64,000 bases of DNA from an uncultured Eubacteriales bacterium (GTDB taxonomy: Bacteria > Bacillota > Clostridia > Peptostreptococcales > Anaerovoracaceae). Made by a program: the position numbers and the translations under genes. The notes under the pieces were generated by a model. The model was not told the origin of the DNA. It saw nothing but the letters and a program-made list of their open reading frames with translations, and made no database searches. The stretch lies in NCBI GenBank assembly GCA_902786815.1, contig CADADV010000002.1, forward strand, positions 100,252 to 164,251, in the 5' to 3' direction. Below, in pieces: positions 1 to 8,480 of the stretch. The stretch's first letter is position 1; each line of letters opens with the position of its first letter.

Positions 1-15
1 CGTTGCGATTCATTG

Positions 16-44
16 TTGCGTTTTATGAACGGAGTCTGTATAAT
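16..44 (+). promoter_or_regulatory. sigma-70-type promoter for the NSS transporter
   Basis: A TTGCGT -35 box (16-21) and a perfect TATAAT -10 box (39-44) are separated by 17 bp. The transporter gene begins about 95 bp downstream, with an AAAGGAGA ribosome binding site just before its ATG. The long leader shows no riboswitch I recognise. Confidence 0.6.
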
Positions 45-140
45 ATCGCATGCGTGTGTCTTTGCGTTTAGGGTGTATGCCTTTGCACTAAGGGCGCGCG
101 GGAATCATCATTATTATTTGTTATCAAAGGAGATAGTTTT

Positions 141-1478
141 ATGGAACGAGAAAGGTTAGGCAGCCGTCTTGGATTCATCCTGCTGAGTGCGGGATGCGCG
201 ATCGGCTGCGGAAACATCTGGAAGTTCCCATGGATGTGCGGTCAGAACGGCGGAGGCGGTTTCGTCCTCGTATACATCTGCTGCCTTCTGCTTCTGGGAC
301 TTCCTGCAATGACAATGGAGTTCTCACTGGGAAGAGCCTCCCAGGCCAGCCCGGTACGCATGTACCAGAAGCTGGAGAGGCCGGGACAGAAGTGGCACAT
401 CCACGGTTATCTTGCTTTTGCAGGAAACGTGTGCTTGATGGCGTTCTACACGGTCGTTACCGGATGGATGATCTACTACTTCGTCAGCTTCGCACTGGGC
501 AATCATAAGGATCTGGGCTTCGTGACGATGATCACCAACCCGGGCGTGAACGTTGGTTACCTGGCGGTAGCTGTCGCGGTCGGATTCATCATCCTCAGCT
601 TCAACCTGCAGGGCGGCCTTGAGAGAGCCACGAAGTTCATGATGATCGTACTGCTGTTCCTCATGCTGGTTCTGGCAGTCCGCAGCATGACTCTTGCCGG
701 CGGCAAAGAAGGACTCTACTTCTATCTGGTACCGGATTTCTCAAAGATCACCGGCAGCGTAGTCGTCGCTGCGATGAACCAGGCGTTCTTCACACTGTCC
801 ATCGGTATCGGTTCGATGGCGATCTTCGGAAGCTACATCGGCAAAGAGCGTTCCCTCATGGGTGAATCCGTGAACGTTATCTGCCTCGATACTTTCGTCG
901 CGCTCATCGCGGGACTGATCATCTTCCCGGCCTGCTTCACCTACGATCTGGAAGTCGGTGCGGGTCCGTCCCTGCTCTTCGACACCATGGCGACCGTATT
1001 CAACAACATGGCCGGCGGTCAGTTCTGGGGAGCTCTGTTCTTCCTGTTCATGACCTTCGCCGCACTGTCAACGGAACTGGCAGTATTCGAAAACATCCTG
1101 GCGTGCGTCCGCGAAATGACGGGACTCAACAGACACAAAGGCAGCATCGTCTGCGGCATCGGCATCTTCCTGATTTCCCTGACGACAGCTCTGGGCTACA
1201 GCGTCCTGCACTTCCAGCCATTCGCAGAAGGCAGCGCATGGCTCGATTTCTGGGACTTCATCGTCAGCACCAACCTGCTGCCGATCGGCGCATTCGTATT
1301 CGCCGTATTCTGCTGCTCCGACCGTTTCGGATGGGGCTGGGACAACCTGGTCGCCGAAGCCAACGCAGGCAAAGGCCTCAAGATCCAGCCTTGGATGAAG
1401 CCGTTCTTCAAGTACGTCGTGCCAATCGTCATCATCGTACTGTACATCATCGGCCTTACATCCTTCCAGTGGAACTAA
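141..1478 (+). CDS. sodium-dependent amino acid/neurotransmitter-type symporter (NSS/SNF family)
   Basis: Predicted inner-membrane Na+-coupled symporter of the NSS (SLC6/LeuT) family. The N-terminus has the family signature: the GSRLGFILLSAGCAIGCGN stretch, then IWKFPW, in TM1 (residues 6-30). This is followed by GGGGFVLVYI and the EFSLGRAS segment of TM2. At 445 residues with about 11-12 hydrophobic segments it has the usual size of bacterial NSS proteins, many of which have 11 TMs. Substrate cannot be read from the sequence; tryptophan, tyrosine and other amino acids are known for bacterial members. The gene is monocistronic, with its own promoter upstream and a strong bidirectional terminator after it. 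The start is supported by AAAGGAGA at about -13. One GCTTTTGC octamer lies inside (414-421). Confidence 0.88.
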   Translation: MERERLGSRLGFILLSAGCAIGCGNIWKFPWMCGQNGGGGFVLVYICCLLLLGLPAMTMEFSLGRASQASPVRMYQKLERPGQKWHIHGYLAFAGNVCLMAFYTVVTGWMIYYFVSFALGNHKDLGFVTMITNPGVNVGYLAVAVAVGFIILSFNLQGGLERATKFMMIVLLFLMLVLAVRSMTLAGGKEGLYFYLVPDFSKITGSVVVAAMNQAFFTLSIGIGSMAIFGSYIGKERSLMGESVNVICLDTFVALIAGLIIFPACFTYDLEVGAGPSLLFDTMATVFNNMAGGQFWGALFFLFMTFAALSTELAVFENILACVREMTGLNRHKGSIVCGIGIFLISLTTALGYSVLHFQPFAEGSAWLDFWDFIVSTNLLPIGAFVFAVFCCSDRFGWGWDNLVAEANAGKGLKIQPWMKPFFKYVVPIVIIVLYIIGLTSFQWN

Positions 1479-1523
1479 ACCCGTGGAACTAGGCCAGCGG
1501 AACTAAGCAAAAGCATCAAAAAA

Positions 1524-1549
1524 CCGGCTGCGGCGCAGCCGGTTTTTTA
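1524..1549. terminator. bidirectional rho-independent terminator
   Basis: A perfect CCGGCTGCG/GCGCAGCCGG-type stem is flanked by an A-run on the left and a T-run on the right. It lies between two convergent genes and can serve both the transporter and ddh. Confidence 0.85.
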
Positions 1550-1565
1550 GTGTCCGCATTGATGT

Positions 1566-2543
1566 CTACAGCATGTGGGCGATGAGTTCTTCGCGCGGTG
1601 TTTCAGCCAGATAGCACGGCGGGATGTCAAAGATGGTCCTGCCGCCTGTCACGCCTTCGGCGGACAGTCTGACGGCGGCTCTGGCGACTGCTGTCAGTAC
1701 GCTTCCAGTGAAGAACGGATTGGATTCCAGATTGAGGGTGAACTCGATGGTATCAAGGTACTCCCCGTCCATTCCTGTCACGCCGCTTCTGAGAACGCTG
1801 CCGCCATGGGGCAGTCCTGTGTGATCGCGGTCCATTTCTTCCTGTGTGATGAATGTGACGGTCGTATCATAATCCGCGAAGTAGTTCGGCATTGTGACAA
1901 TGGCTTCCTCGATGGCCGCTTTGTCCGCGCCCTCTTCCGCTACGACGAAGCATTCTCTCGTGTGCTTGTCGCGGGTGGTCAGTTCCGGATTTTCACCGTT
2001 TCTGACACTGTCGACGGCCGCCTTGACCGGCACGGTATACTGGCGCGCGTCCGCAACGCCGTCGATCCTTCTGATAGCGTCCGAGTGTCCCTGGCTGACG
2101 CCCCTTCCCCAGAATGTATAGTCCTTGCCTGTCGGCAGCGCTGCGTTGGCGTAGAGTCTCGCCACGGAGAACAGACCCGGGTCCCAGCCTACCGAAATGA
2201 TCCCGACGGTACCGGCTGCTTTTGCAGCAGCGTCAACTGCAGCCAGATGCTGCGGGATGTTGGCGTGCGTATCGAAGCTGTCGACTACATTGCACTTTGC
2301 AGCAAGCTGCGGCGTCATCTCCGGCAGATCCGTCGCGCTTCCGCCGCAGAGGATCAGCACGTCAAGGTCTTTCGCCATCTCGTCGAGCTTGTCCATCGGC
2401 AGTACCGGTGCATCCGATGCGATCTTCACTGCTGCCGGATCTCTTCTTGTAAATACTGCGGCAAGCTCCATATCTCCCGCCAGCTGGACCGCCGCTTCCA
2501 CGCCTCTTCCCAGATTTCCGTAACCTACGATTCCTACTTTCAT
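1566..2543 (-). CDS. ddh: meso-diaminopimelate D-dehydrogenase
   Basis: Catalyses reversible NADPH-dependent reductive amination of L-2-amino-6-oxopimelate (tetrahydrodipicolinate, open form) to meso-diaminopimelate. This is the one-step dehydrogenase branch of lysine/DAP synthesis. The N-terminus has the Rossmann motif GYGNLGRG (residues 7-14), and the 325-residue length matches the family (about 320-330). A conserved central segment around SVGWDPGLFSVARLY (about residues 117-131) is typical of Ddh. The enzyme follows DapA and DapB, encoded at 24.3-26.0 kb, and supplies the substrate of MurE (19.9-21.5 kb), so the window holds most of a short DAP route. The gene stands alone, facing the NSS gene across a shared terminator. 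The start is preceded by GAAGG in the right position. Confidence 0.92.
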   Translation of the reverse strand: MKVGIVGYGNLGRGVEAAVQLAGDMELAAVFTRRDPAAVKIASDAPVLPMDKLDEMAKDLDVLILCGGSATDLPEMTPQLAAKCNVVDSFDTHANIPQHLAAVDAAAKAAGTVGIISVGWDPGLFSVARLYANAALPTGKDYTFWGRGVSQGHSDAIRRIDGVADARQYTVPVKAAVDSVRNGENPELTTRDKHTRECFVVAEEGADKAAIEEAIVTMPNYFADYDTTVTFITQEEMDRDHTGLPHGGSVLRSGVTGMDGEYLDTIEFTLNLESNPFFTGSVLTAVARAAVRLSAEGVTGGRTIFDIPPCYLAETPREELIAHML

Positions 2544-2817
2544 TTTGTGTACCTTCTTTCTTTATATCAAGTTGAATTATTAACTTTGTAACATTGACTT
2601 TGGACCATTAACATATTAATGTGCTGTTCACATGAATTATAATAGCACTTTACCCTAAGCAGGGGCAATAATTATTCGAAACAGATATTCTTGCAAGGCC
2701 CACCAGATATGGTGTATCATGCAACTAAAGAATCTGTACTTGTCTAAAGATAGGGATTATTCTGAGCGGGAATAATCTTGACTGCAATAATCTAAACCGA
2801 AAGACACGGGGGCATAT

Positions 2818-3894
2818 ATGGAACCATTATTTTCAAACGAACTGGTCAACAAAGGAAGACAGATCGAACTGGATCTGGCAAAATGTCTTGCGATTTTCTT
2901 TATGATTTTTTTGCACTGCTACTTTGCCACAAGTTATTTTGCAAATGAAATCAGCGTAGGTATGACGCGGCTTGTCAGTCAGCTTTTTGGCGGCCCATTT
3001 GCTGCGCCTGTGTTTATGTTCGCGATGGGCGTCGGCATGGTGTATTCGAAGAATCAGGAGCCGTCCTATCTGATAAAGCGCGGAATAAAACTGATACAGC
3101 TTGGTTTCTTTGTAAACATCGGTGAATTCTTTGTTCCGTATTTCCTTTCAGGAAATTTAATGGATGATTGGGATAGATTTCCGATTGCAAACGGACTGTT
3201 ATTGTTCTGCATCGATATTCTTGCCTTTGCGGGAATTGCGTTTATTCTGGTCGGCGTTCTTAAGAAATTGAAGCTGTCGGCAAAAGGAATGGTAATCGTT
3301 GCTTTGGTACTTTCCATTATCGGTTGGTTCGCCAGATTCCATGACTTTGGAAGCAATGTTCCGAATCTGATCGCGGGATACTTTATTGGAAGCGCAGGAG
3401 GTTTTACGGCATTTCCATTGTTCAACTGGTTCATATTCCCGGCGGTTGGACTCCTTTTTGGAGAATATTATATGAGATGCAATAACAAGGAGAAGCTGCT
3501 GCGTCTTTGGCCGGTAGGTCTTATCGTATCCGTTGCATATTTCGTAGCATCCTGGTTCATTCCGGGAGGATTTCTGTCGGAAACACACCATTATTACTTC
3601 ATGACGACCTATGACGCGATGTTCTGCCTGATGTGTATTTACGGCGTTATCGGCGTTTGTTATCTGATATCAAAACATATACCTGAAGGAGCCGTTAACT
3701 TTTTCTCAAAAACAAGCAGCAATTTGAATACGATCTATGTGATTCAGTGGTTCCTGATCCCGATCACATATGTCCTCATTGTTTATTTCAACAGAGACAT
3801 CGTGTTTGGTGATGCATCGCTTGTTATCATTGCTCTTCTGGAAATGGCAGCCTCAACACTGCTGGCGAGCGGATATAAAAAAATCAGTTTGTAA
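2818..3894 (+). CDS. membrane acyltransferase-like protein (DUF1624/heparan-glucosaminide N-acetyltransferase type)
   Basis: A polytopic membrane protein of 358 residues with about ten hydrophobic segments. It begins with RQIELDLAKCLAIFFMIFLH (residues 14-33), the Arg...Asp...Lys...His pattern typical of integral-membrane acyltransferases of the acyltransferase-3/DUF1624 groups. A second signature is the GGPFAAPVFMFAMGVG segment (about residues 59-74). Likely role is acylation of a sugar or envelope polymer; substrate unknown. It is codon-wise AT-richer than its neighbours (many TTT, ATT and GAT codons) and has no operon partners, which suggests later acquisition. The 274-bp gap before it contains a GATTATTC/GAATAATC inverted repeat (about 2755-2777) that could be an operator. 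The ribosome binding site is weak (GGGGG before ATATATG), so the start is less certain than most here. Confidence 0.6.
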   Translation: MEPLFSNELVNKGRQIELDLAKCLAIFFMIFLHCYFATSYFANEISVGMTRLVSQLFGGPFAAPVFMFAMGVGMVYSKNQEPSYLIKRGIKLIQLGFFVNIGEFFVPYFLSGNLMDDWDRFPIANGLLLFCIDILAFAGIAFILVGVLKKLKLSAKGMVIVALVLSIIGWFARFHDFGSNVPNLIAGYFIGSAGGFTAFPLFNWFIFPAVGLLFGEYYMRCNNKEKLLRLWPVGLIVSVAYFVASWFIPGGFLSETHHYYFMTTYDAMFCLMCIYGVIGVCYLISKHIPEGAVNFFSKTSSNLNTIYVIQWFLIPITYVLIVYFNRDIVFGDASLVIIALLEMAASTLLASGYKKISL

Positions 3895-3906
3895 AGCATC
3901 TCCCCG

Positions 3907-3934
3907 AAAAACAGAAGCAGGCTACGCCTGCTTC
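3907..3934 (-). terminator. rho-independent terminator overlapping the MFS stop codon
   Basis: A perfect GAAGCAGGC/GCCTGCTTC stem (3914-3934) is followed on the minus strand by TGTTTTT. The stop codon of the MFS gene sits in the loop, so the last codons double as terminator stem. Confidence 0.75.
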
Positions 3935-5142
3935 CGCTGATCCACGAGTTTCGATTCTTTCATCCGCATAACGATCGGGATCTCGATCGCGGTCAGGATG
4001 ACGATGCCGATCATCGGTGCCGTGACGGAACCGCTTGCTCCGCTGATTGCTTCGAAGAGAAGTACGAACAGCGCCCCGGAGATCTGCCCCATCAGCAAAA
4101 TCATTCCAAGCGAAGTGCCTTCCTGTGCAGGGTAGGCAACTTCTGAGCTGTGCTGGAAGAGGATCGGCGCAACGCCCATGATCGAGAAACCGGCGATCGC
4201 CGCGATCACAGTCAGGACGATGAAACTTTCCACAAAGGTCAGCCCCAGATACAGCGGCACCAAAAGCGAGACCGCGGCAAGCAGGAACCGGATCCTCACC
4301 CCCACCTTATCTGAAATGATCGGCAGCACGATGGCTCCGATGACGCCTGCGACCACAAAGGCCGCACCGATGATGCCTGCCTCAGCAGGCGTGATCCCGC
4401 GCCCCTTCAGGATCGTTTCGATCAGCGTCAGAATCGTATTGAAAATTCCAATAGAAATAAAAGCACAGATCAGGCACAGCACATAGCCGTGGTTTTTGAA
4501 AAGGCTTGTGATGGCTTTGCGGCTGAAGTCGTCGCGCTCATAGGCCGGGCCGGGTGGCGGCACGGCAGGTTTTTCTCTGATGAAAATCAGAACAGCGAGC
4601 ATCGAAATGACCGCGATGACAGAGTAAACGAAGAGCATCTTCTGCACGCCGACGGACTCCACCAGGATCGGTGAAAGCACCATCGGAATCGCGAATCCCG
4701 CATACTGCGCCATGGTCAGCAGGCCGTCCGCAGTCGCCCTCTCCTCAAAGGGGAACCAGTTGGCGGCTGCTTTTGTTGTGATATTGAGCAGGAACGGCTG
4801 ACCGATGGCAATGATAAACTGCGACACTGCGACAGCCATAAAGCTTCCTGCGAACAGCGCGCGTGTAAGGGCGAATATCCCTGTCAGCAGCGCGCCGATC
4901 ACAAGGGATCTGCGGAATCCGAACCGGTCGATCACGTAAGCCGACGGAAAGCAGAAGATGATGAACATGATCATGTAGCTGGTCGCCAGCATGTCAACGG
5001 CAAAACCGCTGACGCCGTAGTGCTCAGCAATGACGCTGGCGATCGGCGAAAAGGTCAGCCACACCATCTCCGTGGAGATGATGATCGGAATCGCCGCTAT
5101 GAGAATGACCCATCTGTATGGAGATACATTTTCTTTTTTCAT
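3922..5142 (-). CDS. MFS transporter
   Basis: A 406-residue major facilitator with 12 predicted membrane spans. Visible family features include the loop 2-3 motif region (YVIDRFGFRRSLVIGALLTG, about residues 69-88) and its second-half counterpart ISDKVGVRIR. It is the last gene of the minus-strand catabolic operon that starts with the aminotransferase at 9965, 56 bp after the FGGY kinase. The position suggests it imports, or exports by-products of, the compound handled by the aldolase, kinase and aminotransferase. The start is set by GGAGGGG 8-10 nt upstream. Its stop codon is embedded in its terminator. Substrate is unknown. Confidence 0.85.
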   Translation of the reverse strand: MKKENVSPYRWVILIAAIPIIISTEMVWLTFSPIASVIAEHYGVSGFAVDMLATSYMIMFIIFCFPSAYVIDRFGFRRSLVIGALLTGIFALTRALFAGSFMAVAVSQFIIAIGQPFLLNITTKAAANWFPFEERATADGLLTMAQYAGFAIPMVLSPILVESVGVQKMLFVYSVIAVISMLAVLIFIREKPAVPPPGPAYERDDFSRKAITSLFKNHGYVLCLICAFISIGIFNTILTLIETILKGRGITPAEAGIIGAAFVVAGVIGAIVLPIISDKVGVRIRFLLAAVSLLVPLYLGLTFVESFIVLTVIAAIAGFSIMGVAPILFQHSSEVAYPAQEGTSLGMILLMGQISGALFVLLFEAISGASGSVTAPMIGIVILTAIEIPIVMRMKESKLVDQRKQA

Positions 5143-5198
5143 CAGAACCCCTCCTGCCTGCTTTGAACCCCCTGCCTGATCTGAACTTCCTGCCTGCT

Positions 5199-6797
5199 TT
5201 ACCGGTTGATCTGTGCAAACAGCCTCTTGTTGCTGCTGTACACTTTCTTAAACACCTGATAGTTTCTCTCGTAAGCTGCCTTGCCTTCGCTTCCGTAGCT
5301 TCCCGGATAGTATACCAATGCCGGTCTGATCATGTGTGATGCTTTCTCTATATCTTCAATGACACCCGCACCGACTGCAGCGGTCAGCGCTGCCCCGACG
5401 GAGCCTACGTTCTGCGGCTGTGCAGGAACTTCCACCGGCCGGTCCAGAATGTCCGCAAGGATCTGCGACGTCACTTCAGACAAGGCGCCGCCCCCGCAAA
5501 AGCGTATCGTCTTAGCTGTCTTCACTTTTTTGTCCTGACATTCCAGCATCCAGCGCAGGTGATAACACACGCCTTCGACAACGGCGCGGATCATTTCCGT
5601 CTTTCCTGTTTCAAGCGAAATATTAAAGAACATGCCGGCCGCATTCGCATCCTCGAACGGACAGCGGTTCCCGTGCAGCCACGGTGTGAAAATGACGCCG
5701 CCCGCACCCGGCTCGCATGATGCAATCACTTCAGAAAGGTAGTCATACAAACTCCTGTAAACTGCCTCCTGATTTCCTGTGACGTCTTTTTTCTCCATAT
5801 AAATGCCGATCTCATCGAGAGCCAGGTGGTCCCTGACCCACTCTAGGCATTTGCCGGCTGTTTCCATCTCGGCGAAGTAATTGTATTTTCCCGGCTGCGC
5901 GCCAATGGCCGCCGCGATCATATTCGATGTGTCCACAAGCTGCTTTTCGGTGATGGTCGAAACCCAGCCGGATGTGCCGCAGTAGATATGCGTATCGCCG
6001 GTCCTGACACAGCCCGAGCCGATGCCGATGAGCGATGCGTCGCCTCCGCCGCCGTACACAGGTGTGCCCGCGGCAAGTCCGAGCTGCTCCGCCTGCTCCG
6101 CACGGAGCACGCCTGCCTGATCCGTGCTCCGGATGATTGCCGGCAAATGTTTCATTTCTACGCCGAACAGCCCGCAGAGTTCCTTGCTCCACGCTCTTCT
6201 CCCGTCTCTCGTATCAAGCAGCAGCGTCGAGAAGGCGCTGTCTTCGGTCATCACCATTTCGCCTGTGCACCGGCAGATCAGATACTCTTTCACATCGAGC
6301 CACTTATATGCCCGCGCAAAAGCCTCCGGTTCATGATTCCTCACCCAAAGATATTTCCACATAGGATCCTTGACGCTTGCGGAGACAGCTCCGGTCGTAC
6401 GAAGTGATTTCAGCAGTTTCCCGGCGTTCATTCCGGCGATCTTAACGCCCTTGTGAAGCCCTTCATCGATTTCCCGCGTCGCCCTCTGGTCCATGTAGCT
6501 CATAGGATGTCTGACAGGGATCCCTTCCCTGTCCACCAGAACAAGTCCCTGCATCTGCGAGCAGAACGAGATCCCTTCGATGCCGGCAGGATCGACGCCG
6601 GTCTCATTGATCAGCTGCTTCGTGCTGGAACACATGCAGTCCCACCATTCGTCGGCATGCTGCTCGGCGCCCCCGTCCGGAAAGATATACAAACCATATC
6701 CGCAGGAGGCGCTTCCGATCATCCTGATTTCCTGTTCCACGTCAAAGAGGCAGGTCTTGACGCCTGTTGTTCCAATGTCATAAGCGAGTATCAGCAA
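5199..6797 (-). CDS. FGGY-family carbohydrate kinase
   Basis: ATP-dependent sugar or polyol kinase of the FGGY (xylulokinase/glycerol kinase) family, 532 residues. The N-terminal phosphate-binding motif AYDIGTTGVKTCLFD is at residues 5-19. The first-domain substrate region (HPMSYMDQRA) follows, and the C-terminal ATP-binding part has CGGGALSEVTSQILADIL. The active-site Asp is probably in the YGGGGDAS segment. It lies in an operon with a class II aldolase, the usual pairing in which a ketose is phosphorylated and then cleaved. It starts 4 bp after the TetR gene, so translation is probably coupled. The exact sugar cannot be assigned; L-ribulose-, xylulose- or fuculose-like substrates are all compatible. 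Confidence 0.85.
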   Translation of the reverse strand: MLILAYDIGTTGVKTCLFDVEQEIRMIGSASCGYGLYIFPDGGAEQHADEWWDCMCSSTKQLINETGVDPAGIEGISFCSQMQGLVLVDREGIPVRHPMSYMDQRATREIDEGLHKGVKIAGMNAGKLLKSLRTTGAVSASVKDPMWKYLWVRNHEPEAFARAYKWLDVKEYLICRCTGEMVMTEDSAFSTLLLDTRDGRRAWSKELCGLFGVEMKHLPAIIRSTDQAGVLRAEQAEQLGLAAGTPVYGGGGDASLIGIGSGCVRTGDTHIYCGTSGWVSTITEKQLVDTSNMIAAAIGAQPGKYNYFAEMETAGKCLEWVRDHLALDEIGIYMEKKDVTGNQEAVYRSLYDYLSEVIASCEPGAGGVIFTPWLHGNRCPFEDANAAGMFFNISLETGKTEMIRAVVEGVCYHLRWMLECQDKKVKTAKTIRFCGGGALSEVTSQILADILDRPVEVPAQPQNVGSVGAALTAAVGAGVIEDIEKASHMIRPALVYYPGSYGSEGKAAYERNYQVFKKVYSSNKRLFAQINR

Positions 6798-6801
6798 TCT
6801 A

Positions 6802-7443
6802 TCACTCCTTATATCCCAAACCGTTCAGAACAAACCGAACCATCTGGTCTTCCATTTTCTCCTCACTGGCTGCCAGCTGTTTGCCGCAGTAGATATCCAT
6901 TCTCTCTTTGTAGTATGAACAGCTGTAGGCATAGTGAAGCATCATCAGCAGATTGTCAAAGAAGAATGCTCCGACGCCCGGATCAAGCCGTTCATCGATG
7001 CGTCTGTCCTCGACAGCTTTCGTCAGCGCTGCTTTGTAAGCCTGGGCGGATGGCCGCTCGATCAGCTCTGCCAGCTTTTCGCCCTGCTCTGAAGCGTTTC
7101 CTGCAGTGATCTGATGATACATTCTGAAATACTCCGGATGATCCTTGCAGGAAGTCTGGACCTGATGCACCAGCGCTCTGACCAGCTCGGGCAGATCCGC
7201 TCCCTGCGCGTCTACAGCACCGACCTGCTGCAGAACCGTGTCCAGATAATCAAGGGTGTTTTTCACGCATGCGGCAAACAATGCGTCCTTGTCCTCGTAA
7301 TACTTGTAGATCACGCCCACGCTGACGCCTGCGTTTTTCGCGATCCGACTCAGTCCGGCTCCCTTAAAACCTTTGTCTGCAAATTCCAATATCGCTGTGT
7401 CAATAAGTCTGGCCTGCTGTTCTTCAGTTAGTTTTTTCAGCAT
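6802..7443 (-). CDS. TetR/AcrR-family transcriptional regulator
   Basis: A 213-residue one-component regulator. The N-terminal TetR helix-turn-helix is clear: ARLIDTAILEFADKGF, then GLSRIAKNAGVSVGVIYKYY with the YKYYEDKDALF recognition-helix end (about residues 10-60). The C-terminal ligand domain is generic. The ATG at 7443 (MLKKLTEEQQ) is chosen over one 24 bp upstream because AGGAGG lies 7 nt before it. The gene overlaps the 3' end of the aldolase gene by 20 bp and sits inside the operon it probably controls. A perfect palindrome over the operon's transcription start (9984-10017) is the obvious candidate operator, making this a likely autoregulated, ligand-relieved repressor. Confidence 0.85.
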   Translation of the reverse strand: MLKKLTEEQQARLIDTAILEFADKGFKGAGLSRIAKNAGVSVGVIYKYYEDKDALFAACVKNTLDYLDTVLQQVGAVDAQGADLPELVRALVHQVQTSCKDHPEYFRMYHQITAGNASEQGEKLAELIERPSAQAYKAALTKAVEDRRIDERLDPGVGAFFFDNLLMMLHYAYSCSYYKERMDIYCGKQLAASEEKMEDQMVRFVLNGLGYKE

Positions 7444-8479
7444 GTCCTTCCTCCTTGCGTTTCGCATATTTTCTTATATAGAACGCGTGCTCCAGCTCAG
7501 CACTCGCCCTGTCGACCGGCTTCGCACCCTTCTTGAGCGCGAGGAACGCGGCCTGACAATTCTTCTCAAGCACGGTCGCCGCTGCATGAGCCTCATCTTT
7601 ATCCGCAGCGATAATCAGCGCGCCGTCGTTTTTCAGCAGAACGGATCCGCCGTCTTCTGCCAGCCCTTTCAAAAACTCGCGGTTCCCCGGTTCGATGCAC
7701 CGTATGACCGCCCCGCTGATCTGTGCCTGGTCGTCCAGATAGGCGCTGATGCTTTTGCCTCTCCTGCTCATCGCCATGATGAACGGAGTGCGCACGTGAA
7801 TCATGTATCCCTTGTCGATTTCTCCCTCGAGGAGCGCGCCTGATTCGGTCGGCATTTTGCAGCCGCAGCGGATCTCAAAGATCCTTCCGCAGACTTTTTC
7901 CAGTGTATAGGCTGCTTTGAAGGCTTCTTCGTAGTCCGCGCCGAAACACAGGGCGCCGTGGCTTTTCATGAGGAACACGTTCGCGTCCGGGTTTCTGCGG
8001 ATGGCTCTCCTCACATTTGCCGCCAGGGGCTTTGTCGAAGAGATGCCGTACTGCGCCGTCGGGATGATCGTTCCCAGACTCTCCCTCTCCTCGGATGTGA
8101 CGATCCGTTCCGCCCTGAGGTTGCCATTGGATTCGGTCAGCGGGAAGTCCTCGCCAAGCACACTCACCGCCGAAGCGTTGGGCTGATGGGTGTGCACGAT
8201 GAAATCCACTTCCGGTCTGAGTTTATATACTGATGCGTGGATCTCCTTTTCGCTGGACGGCTTGATGTCGCCCTTGTAGGAAAGGTCCCGGATCTTTACG
8301 GTGACGAGATCGGAGGCCTCCAGGGTTTCATAGGCCCTGCCGCTCGGCGTGATGAGGAACAGGTCCTTCGAAAGGCGGATGCTCACGTTGCCCCAGGTCC
8401 GGGCGATGAGTCCGCTGTCCACTAATTCACGGCAGGCCTTCAGCAAAATCTCCTCTGCCTGTTTTTTCTGATATATCAT
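7424..8479 (-). CDS. class II aldolase/adducin-family protein with a degenerate second copy
   Basis: A zinc-dependent class II aldolase/epimerase-type protein. Residues 1-215 form a complete domain: GNVSIR (30-35), the PSSE catalytic-Glu motif (74-77), the metal ligands HTH (96-98) and H174 in the MKSHGAL motif. At 351 residues it is about 130 longer than usual. The extra part (about 225-345) looks like a second, decayed copy: LLKNDGALIIAADKDEAHAA aligns with FLMKSHGALCFGADYEEAFK, but the metal-binding His residues are missing. The protein probably cleaves or isomerises the phosphorylated product of the FGGY kinase in the same operon. The start overlaps nothing, lying 2 bp after the aminotransferase stop. 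Specific substrate unknown. Confidence 0.8.
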   Translation of the reverse strand: MIYQKKQAEEILLKACRELVDSGLIARTWGNVSIRLSKDLFLITPSGRAYETLEASDLVTVKIRDLSYKGDIKPSSEKEIHASVYKLRPEVDFIVHTHQPNASAVSVLGEDFPLTESNGNLRAERIVTSEERESLGTIIPTAQYGISSTKPLAANVRRAIRRNPDANVFLMKSHGALCFGADYEEAFKAAYTLEKVCGRIFEIRCGCKMPTESGALLEGEIDKGYMIHVRTPFIMAMSRRGKSISAYLDDQAQISGAVIRCIEPGNREFLKGLAEDGGSVLLKNDGALIIAADKDEAHAAATVLEKNCQAAFLALKKGAKPVDRASAELEHAFYIRKYAKRKEEGHAEKTN

Positions 8480-8480
8480 G

